Shown here: positions 11,883-23,900 of the stretch, in pieces
How the letters are laid out: each line of letters opens with the position of its first letter
Numbering within the stretch: the first letter of the stretch is position 1
Made by a program: the position numbers and the translations under genes
Assembly: GCA_902728285.1 (NCBI GenBank)
Contig: CACVBU010000004.1
Coordinates: 175,130-239,129, forward strand
Source: Clytia hemisphaerica
Lineage: Eukaryota; Cnidaria; Hydrozoa; Leptothecata; Clytiidae
DNA length: 64,000 bases
Direction of reading: 5' to 3'
The notes under the pieces: model-generated
What the model was told of the DNA's origin: nothing
Databases searched by the model: none
Seen by the model: the letters and a program-made list of their open reading frames with translations, nothing else

Positions 11883-12081
11883 GGAATACACCTTTTCGAC
11901 CGTAGCCATCAATTGCCGCGCGGGCATTTTTTTGTCCGCCTTATCCCACTAAAACCGCCCCAGTCCTTTTTTCGCACCAATAAACAATAGAAAAATGCGT
12001 CAAAAAAGGATTGGGAGGGTTTTAGTGGGATAAAGTGGACAAAAAAATGCCCGCGTCACTACGGTCGAAAAGGTGTATTCC
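11883..12081. repeat. ~200-bp foldback downstream of coiled-coil gene
   Basis: ggaatacaccttttcgaccg at 11883 and cggtcgaaaaggtgtattcc ending at 12081 are perfect complements, and inner arms continue through the cccgcgggcattttttt region. It would give a hairpin in the 3' UTR or just past it. Confidence 0.7.
11979..11984 (+). terminator. Candidate poly(A) signal AATAAA
   Basis: AATAAA lies 166 bp past the stop of the coiled-coil gene, in the loop of the foldback at 11883-12081. A second AATAAA is at 12164-12169. Either could end the transcript. Confidence 0.4.
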
Positions 12082-12438
12082 GAAATTGAAGATGGATTGG
12101 AAATTATTATTATTATATTCAGTTTTTTTACATGAAATTGCTCACTCGATTTTCAGCTATTAGAATAAACCTAAGTAATAGATGTATGGACGGTTTTTGC
12201 GCTAAAAAGATTTTTTTTTCAAATTGAGTGAAATAAAACCTAGTCCTTTTTAAAAATCTTAACTTTGGCAGAGGTTTCAGCTGAATTAAGAAGTAACACG
12301 TAATGTCCCTAGAGTACGTATTATACCTTAAGGGAACTTATTTTGACGAGCGGCAAAAAATCCTGAAATTTTTTAATTTTAGTGGGAACTAATTTTGGCG
12401 AATGACAGAGTAAATCTGTTCTATTTTGCCTTATTTCA

Positions 12439-13002
12439 GGGGGGGGTTGGTACTAAAATCTCAGACATACATGAGTACTAAAAGGATTTTCGCTAATTTT
12501 TGACATACCCCCACCTATTTTTTCGAAAATGTTATTTTAGTACTAAAATTATTTTGAACAATTTAACATAGATACCACCCATTCTTTGCCCTTTTACGGC
12601 TTTAAATTTACCAAAATGGGGTCATTGTTACAAACCTAGTCAAATTTAGTGCATCAATCTGCAAAATAATATAATTTTATTACTAAACTGTGCTGAACTG
12701 TACATAAAAATATTTTCAAAAAATATTCAAAAATTTGGAAAAGTTCTGAAAGATTTCTGTAGATTTTTTTCGAAAATTCCTGAAAAAAAAAATCAAATTT
12801 TTTCCTAAATTGATAAAAAAAAACTCCATTTTGGCTGATTTTAGAACAAAATACTAAGATTTTTCAAAAATTTCTTTAAGAGACCACCCTTTTTGGTATT
12901 TTAGTACACATGGTACTAAAATTATTTTTGAGCTTTTTTGCATACCACCACGTCACTAAATGTCATGATGTCTGAGATTTTAGTACCGACCCCCCCCCCC
13001 TG
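12439..13002. mobile_element. TIR element with 9-bp target duplication
   Basis: cttatttca occurs at 12430-12438 and 13003-13011. Between these, ggtactaaaatctcagacat near the left end is mirrored by atgtctgagattttagtacc near the right end, with G and C runs outermost. A 9-bp duplication suggests a MULE-type element, but the family is not certain. Confidence 0.6.
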
Positions 13003-13569
13003 CTTATTTCAAGCTTCTTTTTTGTGGACTCATTATTTAGATAAAATACCAAAAAATTTAATTTTGGCAAGAACTTATTTTAATCTTTTATCGTAACGAT
13101 ACATGATTTGTTAGAATTGAAGCATTCTTTGAGATATGACAAACAAAGAAAAGGAAGTGCACACATGGACTTGTATAGTAGTATATTTCATTCAAGTTGA
13201 GATCATAATTTTAATGTTTAAACCCAATTTTGAGCAAGAATTTTAGAATTTCTGCCTCTGTTCTTTTAATCAGTATGTAGTCCTAAATAATTCGGGGCAT
13301 CCTGGAGACCATATATTTGATTTTGGTTTGATTTTTATCCGAAATTGTATTTAAAAACTAATATTTTTTCAACTATAAAAAGATATTGATTTTTTATATT
13401 ATTTTTGTAAAAGAATGTGACATATAATGTTTGTGATAATGTATTTGTATAAAAATAATTATTTATGGGTGTGTTGACACTTTAGTATTTCGTGATATAC
13501 AATCGAGTTTTTGGGTCCTTTATATTTTTTGATAGCTTTACCGTGACGAGTGGGTGGCTCTTGTAGCCT

Positions 13570-13804
13570 TACACGTTTTTTTATAAGAACAAACTATATA
13601 AGAACATAAGGCTTCGATAGCCAAAATATTAAGAGATGTTAATGTTAAGAACATTTTAAGGCTAAAACAACCAATTACAAAAAAAACGGGTAAAAATGTT
13701 CACAAATTTGAGAAAATAAGAACATTTTTAGGCTTAAAACTCAAAAAGTTAAGAACATCCAAAGGCTTCAAAAATATTGGATGTTTTTATAAAAAAAACG
13801 TGTA
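13570..13804. mobile_element. CACGTTTTTT MITE, full-length copy
   Basis: Begins tacacgtttttttataagaa and ends with the inverted ttataaaaaaaacgtgta. Interior repeats of aagaacat and aaggct. TA at both ends could be a mariner-type TA duplication. Other copies: 1780-2009, 21375-21620, 34622-35553, 37161-37525, 40094-40351, 40651-40803. Confidence 0.65.
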
Positions 13805-14458
13805 TATTCTACACTATACCCACACACATTCTGAGTATTCCTGTTTTTCTAAAATGGTTCCCAACACTAGTTGTTTATACCATTATAGCAATTTATTCTC
13901 AAGATATCACTTCGAAAGTAAGCTACTTAATTCCAAAAAAGACTCCAGTATAGTTAATTTTCTAAATTCTGATTTAGTTTTTTTAATTTTCAACACTGTA
14001 AACTACACTGGGGTGTTCCATTGGGAGGACTTATTTTTTTAATTTTAATTTTCGACGGAAATTTATTTTTGTACCTAGTGAATACCGTAGGTCGGCCAAA
14101 CTTTTTAATTCTCAATTCGGTTTTCGGGATCTCGCTGTTTTTATCGGAATATCGCCTTTTTTCGCTGAGTGAAAATGATTGACAATACAGAACGGCCTTT
14201 GTACAGACCCACCTAACAAGTTGAAATCATTTTGTACCTTTCTCTGTTATAAAGTGGCAATAGGAAATTTCCCCCGGAAATGATAAAGTTTGGACCATCC
14301 TACTGTTATTTTGGAAGTGATCAAGAATTGATTCGACGATGTACTGTCGAAAACGAAAAACTTATCTCTGATTTTTTTTGATTTCTCTGAGGCGGTGGGT
14401 GTGAAGCGCCCTTATTTTCAACATTTCTGTTCTGAACTTTAAGCGTTAAACACAGCAA

Positions 14459-14714
14459 TACACTCTTCTCGAGATGCATAAATTTATTGTTGTCCTCGTT
14501 TTCAAACAGATTCCATTGCTATAAAATTACATATTCACAATGATAATTGTGTTGTTTACACCTCATGAGACATTTTGAATTTCAAGTACTTTTGTTTTAG
14601 AGTTAATGTTTGCCTTTTGGGAATTTAAATTGGTTTAAATGTATAATTTCATAGCAATGAAAGTGTTTGAAAGCGAGGACAACAATAAATTTATGCATCT
14701 CGACAAGAGTGTAT
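14459..14714. repeat. Foldback element
   Basis: Arms of ~50 bp: tacactcttctcgagatgca at the left and tgcatctcgacaagagtgta at the right, both including the aatttattgttgtcctcg block. It sits directly beside the larger foldback 14745-17459. Confidence 0.6.
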
Positions 14715-14744
14715 TCACTGAAAAGGGAGCATGTAGATTAACTC

Positions 14745-17459
14745 AAGTCTGTCTCGAAATAATTTGCAGCTGGAGAAAAAAATGGCTTTAACTTTTGATA
14801 GAATTCGAATCAAGTTACGGTTTTGTGCTCGTTAAAAAGATATTCGTGAGTGGAATATTATCAAGTAAAAAATTGAGATAAAAAAGGAAAATGAAAATGA
14901 AAAATGAAGAAGAAAAAAATCAACTTCTTGTAGAAATGTGGTATAGTTATCATTTTCACAGGAGTGACTCTTCAATCTTAGATCATCATCACTGTGAAAA
15001 AATTTTTCAAAAATATTCATTTAATCAAAAGATATCAAACAAAGTTTATTGCTGGTTGGTCGACAAAAGGCAGGTTTTTTCGTTTTTTTGTCGTTTTTTA
15101 CTACTTTATAGAGTCAACCAGCAATAAATTTTGTTTGATATCTTTTGATTGAATGAATATTTTTGAAAAATTTTTTAACAGTGATAATGATCTAAGATTG
15201 AAGAATCACTCCTGTGAAAATGATAATTATACCACATTTCTACAAGAAGTTGATTTTTTTCTTCTTTATTTTTGGACCTACCCCGGTGGGGTGGAGGTCC
15301 TATATAAATTCACCTCTGTCCGTCCGTCCGTTCGTTACCAGCTTTTCTCGAGATTGAATCATAGGAATCATTTGATTTTTGGTACAAAGGTGCAAAATGG
15401 TGGTGGCCAAAATGTGACGGAGCCCGGTTTTCGAAAAAATAACTTTTGGGCAAATTTGGGCCAAAAAACGGCTAAAAAGTGGGTTTTTTGGACTTTGTGA
15501 AAAATTGGATCATTGATTTTCTCTGATTTTTTGCATGAAAGTAGGGTACCATCATAGGTAAAAGATGGCCCAGGGAGATTTTTGCAAAAAAATTTTGTTG
15601 GCTCAAAAAACGCATGTTTATCTATAAGAATCACTATTAATAAGCATACATTTAAATGTTCTTAGTCAAATTACTCAATTTTTTTATGAGATAGATGTTT
15701 TTTTTGCTCACGAGGGCTTACTTTTGAAGCATATGTGTGTTTAGACATGAAATTTTGGTTGCTTGGCGTGTTTTTATAGAAAAAGTGGCCAAATTTGATA
15801 TTTTTTTATAAGCACATTATCAATTACTTAGGTATTAGCTTTTCTCGAGATTGGCTCTTTCATTCTTTATGATTTTTTTGCACAAAGATGCATAACTATA
15901 AACCCTCGAATGTGACGGAGCCTGATTTTCGAAAAAAATGTTTTTGGGCAAATTTGGGCCAAAAAACGGCTAAAAAAAAGGGTTTTTTGGACTTTGTGAA
16001 ATATTGGATCAGGATTTTCTCTGATTTTTTGCATGAAAGTAGGGTACCATCATAGGTAAAAGATGGCCCAGGGAGATTTTTGCAAAAAAAATTTGTTGGC
16101 TCAAAAAACGCATGTTTATCTATAAGAATCACTATTAATAAGCATACATTTAAATGTTCTTAGTCAAATTACTCAATTTTTTTATGAGATAGATGTTTTT
16201 TTTGCTCACGAGGGCTTACTTTTGAAGCATATGTGTGTTTAGACATGAAATTTTGGTTGCTTGGCGTGTTTTTATAGAAAAAGTGGCCAAATTTGATATT
16301 TTTTTATAAGCACATTATCAATTACTTAGGTATTAGCTTTTCTCGAGATTGGCTCTTTCATTCTTTATGATTTTTTTGCACAAAGATGCATAACTATAAA
16401 CCCTCGAATGTGACGGAGCCTGATTTTCGAAAAAAATGTTTTTGGGCAAATTTGGGCCAAAAACGGCTAAAAAAAAGGGTTTTTTGGACTTTGTGAAATA
16501 TTTGATCATGAGTTCTCTGATTTTTGCTGAAAGTAGGTACCATCATAGGTAAAAGATGGCCCAGGGAGATTTTTGCAAAAAAAATTTGTTGGCTCAAAAA
16601 ACGCATGTTTATCTATAAGAATCACTATTAATAAGCATACATTTAAATGTTCTTAGTCAAATTACTCAATTTTTTTATGAGATAGATGTTTTTTTTGCTC
16701 ACGAGGGCTTACTTTTGAAGCATATGTGTGTTTAGACATGAAATTTTGGTTGCTTGGCGTGTTTTTATAGAAAAACTGGCCAAATTCGATATTTTTTTAT
16801 AAGCACATTATCAATTACTTAGGTATTAGCTTTTCTCGAGATTGGCTCTTTCATTCTTTATGATTTTTTTGCACAAAGATGCATAACTATAAGCCCTCGA
16901 ATGTGACGGAGCCTGATTTTCGAAAAAAATGTTTTTGGGCAAATCATAGGTAAAAGATGGCCCAGGGAGATTTTTGCAAAAAAAATTTGTTGGCTCAAAA
17001 AACGCATGTTTATCTATAAGAATCACTATTAATAAGCATACATCAATGTTCTTAGCCAAATTACTCAATTTTTTGATGAGATAAATGTCTTTTTATGCTC
17101 ACGAAGTCTTGAATATGAAAGAATATTTCAAGAGCATGAAATTTTGGTTTCTAAACGTTTTTTTTATAAGAAACAAATGACTAATTTTAATAAATCGTCA
17201 CTATTTGTGTTCTGAATGATTGTTTAACGTTCATGCTCACGTAGATATCAATTATATATGTGTTAAATGCATAACCAGGTAGGTCCATAAAAGTATCACT
17301 TGTTCATTTTCATTTTCCTTTTTTTTCTCAATTTTTTTACTTGATAATATTCCACTCACGAATATCTTTTTAACGAGCACAAAATCGCAACTTGATTCGA
17401 ATTCTATCAAAAGTTACAGTCTTTTTTGTCTCCGCTGCAAATTATTTCGAGACAGACTT
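14745..17459. repeat. Long foldback element, one arm split by a later insertion
   Basis: Left arm 14745-15058 begins aagtctgtctcgaaataatt; the right arm is 15119-15272 plus 17288-17459, ending aattatttcgagacagactt. The ~60-bp loop lies at 15059-15118. The right arm is interrupted by the TIR element at 15273-17287, so the foldback is older. Confidence 0.65.
15273..17287. mobile_element. TGGACCTACC element (copy 1) with ~497-bp tandem units
   Basis: Ends tggacctacc and ggtaggtcca are inverted. Each unit starts at agcttttctcgagattg: positions 15340, 15837, 16335 and 16828, so the period is 493-498 bp. The first unit is diverged at its 5' end and the last carries an internal deletion. A related copy lies at 22050-23013. 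No transposase ORF. Confidence 0.65.
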
Positions 17460-17818
17460 TAAATACCTTGCTTGATCTTTTGGTATGAAAGTGAATTTGT
17501 TCAAAGATGAATCTTTTTCCAGCAGGGACGGTGGAACCTAGTATAAGCTGAAATGACTTATTTTCTTTATGATTCAAGAACAAGTCTTACTTTTAGCTGA
17601 ACTCTGCTTCATGATTTCAAAAATTTTCGATGGGTTAGTAAAAATCTGTATGTGACCCCCACAGGCTAATGTTTGGTTGAATTAAACGTGAGATAACGCA
17701 AAGAATTACAGTATATTTACAATTTTGATTTCAAAAGTATGTATGTACAAAAGGCAAAAAAAGAAGTATTATGAAAGTATACGAACTTCAAAATAATTTA
17801 CAACAAAAGTAACAAATC
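17460..17818. other. Intergenic, no feature seen
   Basis: AT-rich sequence just downstream of the giant gene's likely poly(A) signal. I see no ORF, repeat or RNA gene. Confidence 0.5.
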
Positions 17819-17824
17819 TTTAAT
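17819..17824 (-). terminator. Candidate poly(A) signal ATTAAA for giant gene
   Basis: On the - strand ATTAAA lies about 73 bases after the predicted stop codon at 17897-17899. This is a common variant signal at a reasonable distance. Confidence 0.45.
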
Positions 17825-17896
17825 TACAAAATTATTATATACACTAAAAATCACTATTATTTTTTTACAATTTACAAAAGAAAACAAACTAGAAAA

Positions 17897-17935
17897 TTAT
17901 TTCCAAGAAAACATTGCTGAACATCTTGATCTGAC
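17897..17935 (-). CDS. Giant gene, exon Y: terminal exon of cytoplasmic tail
   Basis: Acceptor tttttcag, phase 0, encodes [12 protein letters not shown] then TAA. If the last intron is retained, the tail instead ends [11 protein letters not shown] and stop. The splice signals favour this exon, but it is short. Confidence 0.6.
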   Translation of the reverse strand, partial: VRSRCSAMFSWK

Positions 17936-20900
17936 CTGAAAAAATAAATGAAATGTAACATGATTAAGATTTTAAGGCAAAAACACCAAAAAATTGATTT
18001 TTCCTATCCTATGTTTTCATTCCAAAAAGTTTGGCTTTTCCTGAAAAAATATTTTAAAATCTTTTCCGCAAAGAAACCAATAAAGCCAAGGCGGTCATAT
18101 TCTGGAGGCTAAAGCACTTTTTATTTCCAAATCAGATTCTTTGATCAAGATTCAAAAACCTCCTTTGGGTTCTGGCTAATTTTAAAAGACCCAGTGGACT
18201 ATTTACAAACCCCCTTTGATTTTCCAGAGAACTCATTTGACAGAAATCAAGATCTCCTCAAAATGTCAGTAGTGCCGGTTTATGTGGAATAGTCTATATT
18301 TTTATGAACGAACAAGAGAGTATCCTTACCGGTGGTTCATTCATATTCGATGTTGCCTCTTTCATCCTCCATCTTTTCTTATAATTTCTCCACATTAAGT
18401 ACAAGGCAAGCGAGACAAGAATCAACGTCACCACAAGTGTTATGATAGTGATTAGATGTAAAACACGACGTGTTGTTCTCCCACTGCGCATGTGCGGATG
18501 AATGTTGTTTCTGGTTGTCAAGGTATGGTTGCCATGGTGAACAGGTATTGTTTTGTTTATTAGTTCTTCGTTGCCTAGTAACAAAAAAGATGCTTACGGT
18601 TAGCTCTCGATGACTCAAATTGGAATATTACATATAAGTGTTTCGCGAGGGTTTCACATTGACGGACAACTTGGTTCAAATAAACGGCGAGGGTCCAAAA
18701 TCTATGCTTAAAGTTGTTGCGTCCTTCATAGCCAAGGTTCTAGGCTCTTAGTCGATAAAGATATGCTCCCCTTTTCCGAAGATCTTTGGTAATCCCAAGA
18801 CAATAAAAATATTTTGTTAGCATCTACGTGTCAGTAAGCTATAACAAGAGGTCTTTTCGTCTAAATTTTTTGCAAAATCGAAGATTCTGGGCGAATGTAA
18901 ATATTTGTTTTTTTTTGCATTTCAAGTTCCGTCTGACAGGGAAAACTTTGCACTGCACAGCACTGCAATGTATTTTAATGAGACTTGGATTCTGATTCAT
19001 ATAAACTTTCTAAAGCTATATTCTGTCAAATATCAAACGAATGACTTACGACGTTTACAGGTCACGTGATCAATTGATGACAAATTGAACCCTGGGTTAC
19101 ACGAACAAAAATATGAGCCCTGGGTGTTAGTGCAGTTATGTTCACATTGATGACTTCCCATGGTACATTCATCAATGTCTACGAGAAAGAATTTAAAATG
19201 AGTAAAGAAGTAGGTTATCGTAAAAGGTTTGAACTTTTTCTCAGACTTAGAAGAAACTGGTAGCTTATTTCAACCCTTGCTCAAAACAGGGAGACTTAAA
19301 TGGCTCAAGTAATACAGAATAAAATAAAGAATTCACAAGACCTTTTTGGTTAACTCAAAAAAAGATTTCCATTGGTGTGGAATCTAAAACCACTGTTTTT
19401 AGCTGAGGCCCAATGATCATTTTGGAAGGTGTTTACGGAAGATGTCTCTACCGAAAAAAAGCTGGCCATGTAATTGAAACACTCTGATCTAGATAAACAG
19501 CAGGTCCCAAAAAAATCCTCATAATTTATGCCAAATTTCATGACTTTCATACTTGATTATTTTAATCTCAAAAACCTATTCAATCGTCTTTGGAATTGAA
19601 TATCTATTGTTTGAGCAGAAAATTTTAATCTTATTTTAATCATTCTAAGCCCAATTTAGACCCGGGGGGGGGGCACTGGGTTTGCGGACTGACGGTATGT
19701 GCGGGCCAAAAATTGGCTTTTAAAATTGCACCCTTACAGTGCAGCAAAAATCAGTGAAAATCATACCCTTAGAGTGCATTTTCCCCCAAATTTTCGATCC
19801 CTTTCGTGCAAAAAATGGTCAAAATTCTAGCATTTTTGGTCAAAATATCTAGATTTTTCAAGAATTTTCTGAAATTTCTACCCTTACAGTGCATCTCTAG
19901 TTTTTCCGACCCTTACAGTGCATTTTAAACATATTGGAAAAGGTACCCTTAGGACCCGCACATACCCGTCGATCCTTTTGCCCAGCTGCCCCCCCGGGAA
20001 TTTAGATAATGAAATGTGATGATTTAGCTTTACATAAAAATTTGTTCGTTCACACACTGTAGACAATCAAGCAGCCGTAGTTTACCTTTACATATTTTGT
20101 TATCTTCTTGCAGCTGGTAACCATGACGACAGCCACACGTGTAACTTCCCTCAGTGTTCCAACAGAAGTGATCACAATCATTGAACATCTCACATTCGTT
20201 CACATCTACGAAAAACCGAGAGAAAAATTTATTGGTAAGAATTACTTTGTATATAATCACCAGGCTCATTAAAGGAGTGTGTTTGAACAATAAGAATCCG
20301 CCTTTTACCCTCAAAATAATCATTGATTCTCAGTATTTTTTACGCTTAAACTTTCGCGATTTTCGCAAATTTTTGGCACTTTAGTGATCTCGAAAAATTT
20401 TTGAAAAAGACGCTGACTCGCGAACTTTAACCAACGCGAAAATCTTCAGATTCGCAATTCCACCATTTACCGTGTTATGTTAGAAGTCAAAATATTAAAC
20501 ATTGAACCAATTAGAATTTGATATACCTTGGCACGTGCTTTGATCAGCCAATAAGGTGTAGCCTTGATAACAAAAGCATTCGAAACCACCATAGGTGTTT
20601 GTACAGAGATGTGAGCAATTATGTTTGCCCGTCACACATTCATCAACGTCATTGACCAAGAGATAACCAGAGGCTGTGTCTGTACCTCCAACGTTGCCAG
20701 AGATGCACGTGTACTTGCCTGGGAAGGAAATTGAAATAGTCATCACACGGTATTAATTAAAAAAAAATCAGAAAGCATTAAAAAGAAAAGAAAGGTGTAA
20801 TTGAATAGCGACGAAGTTCAAAATTTTTATCCCAGTAATAATCAACATGCGAGTTTTATTTTTACTGAAATTGTTTGAATAGGACATGAAACTGTCATTG

Positions 20901-23900
20901 TTGAAAAAATAATTTCAATTCTTTAACTATCAATATATCCGAGTAAATACTAATTATTAAAGTTAAATTTATCATTCAAAATAGAATACCATCCAGCCGA
21001 TTAACCGTTAAACGCTAAAATAGCCTCCTTTTTTTAATGCTGAACTAAAATAAGAAAAAGTAAAAAAAGAACAAAAAACCTTACCAGTGTCTTGCATTTG
21101 AGCTTCAGTGATCATCAGATCGCCTCCTGGTAACATCTTGGATCTTCCGTATCCTATTGCGATGGTGGTGAAATTCTCTCCAAATGTCCAAACTGTGATT
21201 GGTTCAGGACTGCCCTGGGTTTTACATTGTAAGATAATACTATCGCCCTGGGTGACTTCAGTTGTGTTGATGATGCTAAGGATTTTGGGTGGAACTAAAA
21301 GGAAAGAAAATTGAAGTTTATGAAGCAGTCGAATAAATGATTTTGATGTAAAACAGATAGAATATGATTGAAAATACACGTTTTTTATAAGAGCAAACTA
21401 TACGAGAACATTGGCTTTGGTGGAAAAATATCAATAACAAGCTGGGAACGTTTTAAAACTTTATGCACTCTAAAACACATAATTTCTGAGGAAAATTGAC
21501 AAAAAAACTTCCAAAATGGTGAAAATAAGAACATGTTATAAGAACATTTTAGGGCTTAAAACTCAAAAAGTCAAGAAAATCCGAAGACTTCAAAAATTTA
21601 AAAGTAAAAATAAAGACGTTAAATCAATCATGTATGATAAGGAAAAGAATCGAATCAGCAATTCGTTTACTTGTCAGTGATTGGTTGACATTGGTCGTAT
21701 TGTTGCTGGTGGATGGGATGTTACTCTTTTTCCACACTGCTTCACCTGAAAAATGAAGAGAGTTTTAGAAATTTCATTCTCTCCGAGTTATTGTACTAGT
21801 AACCCTCAAATTTATAATTTAGACTATATTTTCACTGCTTTAGTATCACGAACCCCCTTTATAAACCAGGGGAACCTCACTCGTGGCTTGTAGACAAAAT
21901 TGCTTGCAACGAATAGGGCTATCAGTGTTAAAAGTTCTCCCGTCTCAAAATTCTGCATATTTCACCAAAATTTTAAGGATAAGATATTCTAATTTGTTTT
22001 GTAAAATCCATTTTCCCCTTAAACTAAAAACATTGTTTTCACTACTTTTTGGACCTACCGGGAGGTCCTTTAATTTGACCGTTGTCCGTTCGTCTGTTAC
22101 AAGCTTTTCTCGGGATTGGCTCATTAGTTTTTTTTAATTTTTTGCACAATGATTCAAAATGGCAATGCCTGAAAAGTGACGGAGCCCGATTTTTGAAAAA
22201 AAATTTTGGGGGGCAAATTTGGGCCAAAAACTACCTAAAAATAAGGTTTTTTGGACTTTGTGCAAAATTGCTTCATTAGTTTTTCCTGATTTTTGGCAGA
22301 AAGATAGAGTGCAAGGTACGCTAAAATGTGGCTGAAGTAATTTTTCTCGGAAAATTTTTTTTCGTCGTCAAATACGGATTTTCGAAAATTTGGGCCAAAA
22401 ACTACCTAAAAATAAGGTTTTTTGGACTTGGTGCAAAATTGCTTCATTAGTTTTTCCTGATTTTTGGCAGAAAGATAGAGTGCAAGGTACCCTAAAATGT
22501 GGCTGAAGTAATTTTTCTCGGAAAATTTTTTTTCGTCGTAAAATACGGATTTTCGTTTTTTTGGGGAAATTCCCTTTTACCATTTTCCTGTTAGCAGCTT
22601 TTCTCGGGATTGGCTCATTAGTTTTTTTTAATTTTTTGCACAATGATACAAAATAGCAATGCCTAAAAAGTGACGGAGCCCGATTTTGAAAAAAAAATTT
22701 GGGGTAAATTTGGGCCAAAAACTACCTAAAAATAAGGTTTTTTGGACTTGGTGCAAAATTGCTTCATTAGTTTTTCCTGATTTTTGTCAGAAAGATAGAG
22801 TGCAAGGTACCTTAAAATGTGGCTGAAGTAATTTTTCTCGGAAAATTTTTTTTCGTCATAAAATTTTCAAAAAAGACGACCAAGTTACACAATGATAAAA
22901 GAAAATAAATCAGACGTTTTTGCATTGTTCTAAAACTTATTGTGTTTGCTCAATACCAATAGTAAAATGTAGAACGCCTACTTTTATCTGATTTTGAACA
23001 ACAGGTAGGTCCATTCAGCATGTTGCTTGTTTATATTGATTTATTTTCAGTTTGTGAATCTACAATTTGTAATTTCCTTACCAGGAGATTCTTCACCACC
23101 ACCGATGATAAGCTGACAAGTCAACCGATCTGTACCCAATTGGTAACCACCAGGACACTGACAAACATAACTACCAGGTGTGTTTAAACAACCATGACTA
23201 CAACTATGCATGTCCATTGCACACTCGTCTAAATCTATCAGAGGAAGCAATGAAAGGAGGTAAATTTTTGTAAAAATTCGTTCCATAATTTGGTTCATAT
23301 TATTGAACGTAAAAACTCAGCAATTCAAAGAATAATTAGACTTGGCTATAGTCTGGTAACACTGGTTCTTTTTAAAATGAAGTACACTTTAATAAGTTTC
23401 TCTGTACGTTAATTCATTTTAAAGGGACATTAAAGAAGTAAAATGTAAACATTGCGCGAACCACGTGTCATTAAATAGAACAATTAAAATCACGAGTCCA
23501 AAACAAACTTGTAAAACAATTGAACAATTAAAATTAGCCATATTTGGTTTGGTTTTTTATTTTGACATGTGACATTTGTTTTGATTTTGTATCCGCTGCA
23601 TACAGTTTGTTTACAAATTTCACAAGTACTGTTATGTCCCTTTAAAGCCTAACAATGACTATTTTTAAACACGGGCTTAAAAAGTCTTAATTTTCTATAA
23701 AATTGAAGTCTTCATTTCTCACCTTGGCATGAGCTTTTATATGCCGTCTTCTTCAATACGTAACCACTTCTGCACTGGCATTGAAAGCCATCAGTCACAA
23801 ATTTACACGCCTGATCACAACCATGTGCTTTTGGTTCACACTCTCCTTCGTAGAGACAATGTTGGCCGTCCAATGCTAGCTGATAACCGTTCCTACACAT

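Noticed and set aside
13800..14042. 80-codon + strand ORF
   Set aside because: AT-rich low-complexity composition with no neighbours or domain; likely chance.
15153..17068. ORFs in the tandem ~497-bp units
   Set aside because: The short frames are repeated from unit to unit, lack any domain and are interrupted differently in each copy.
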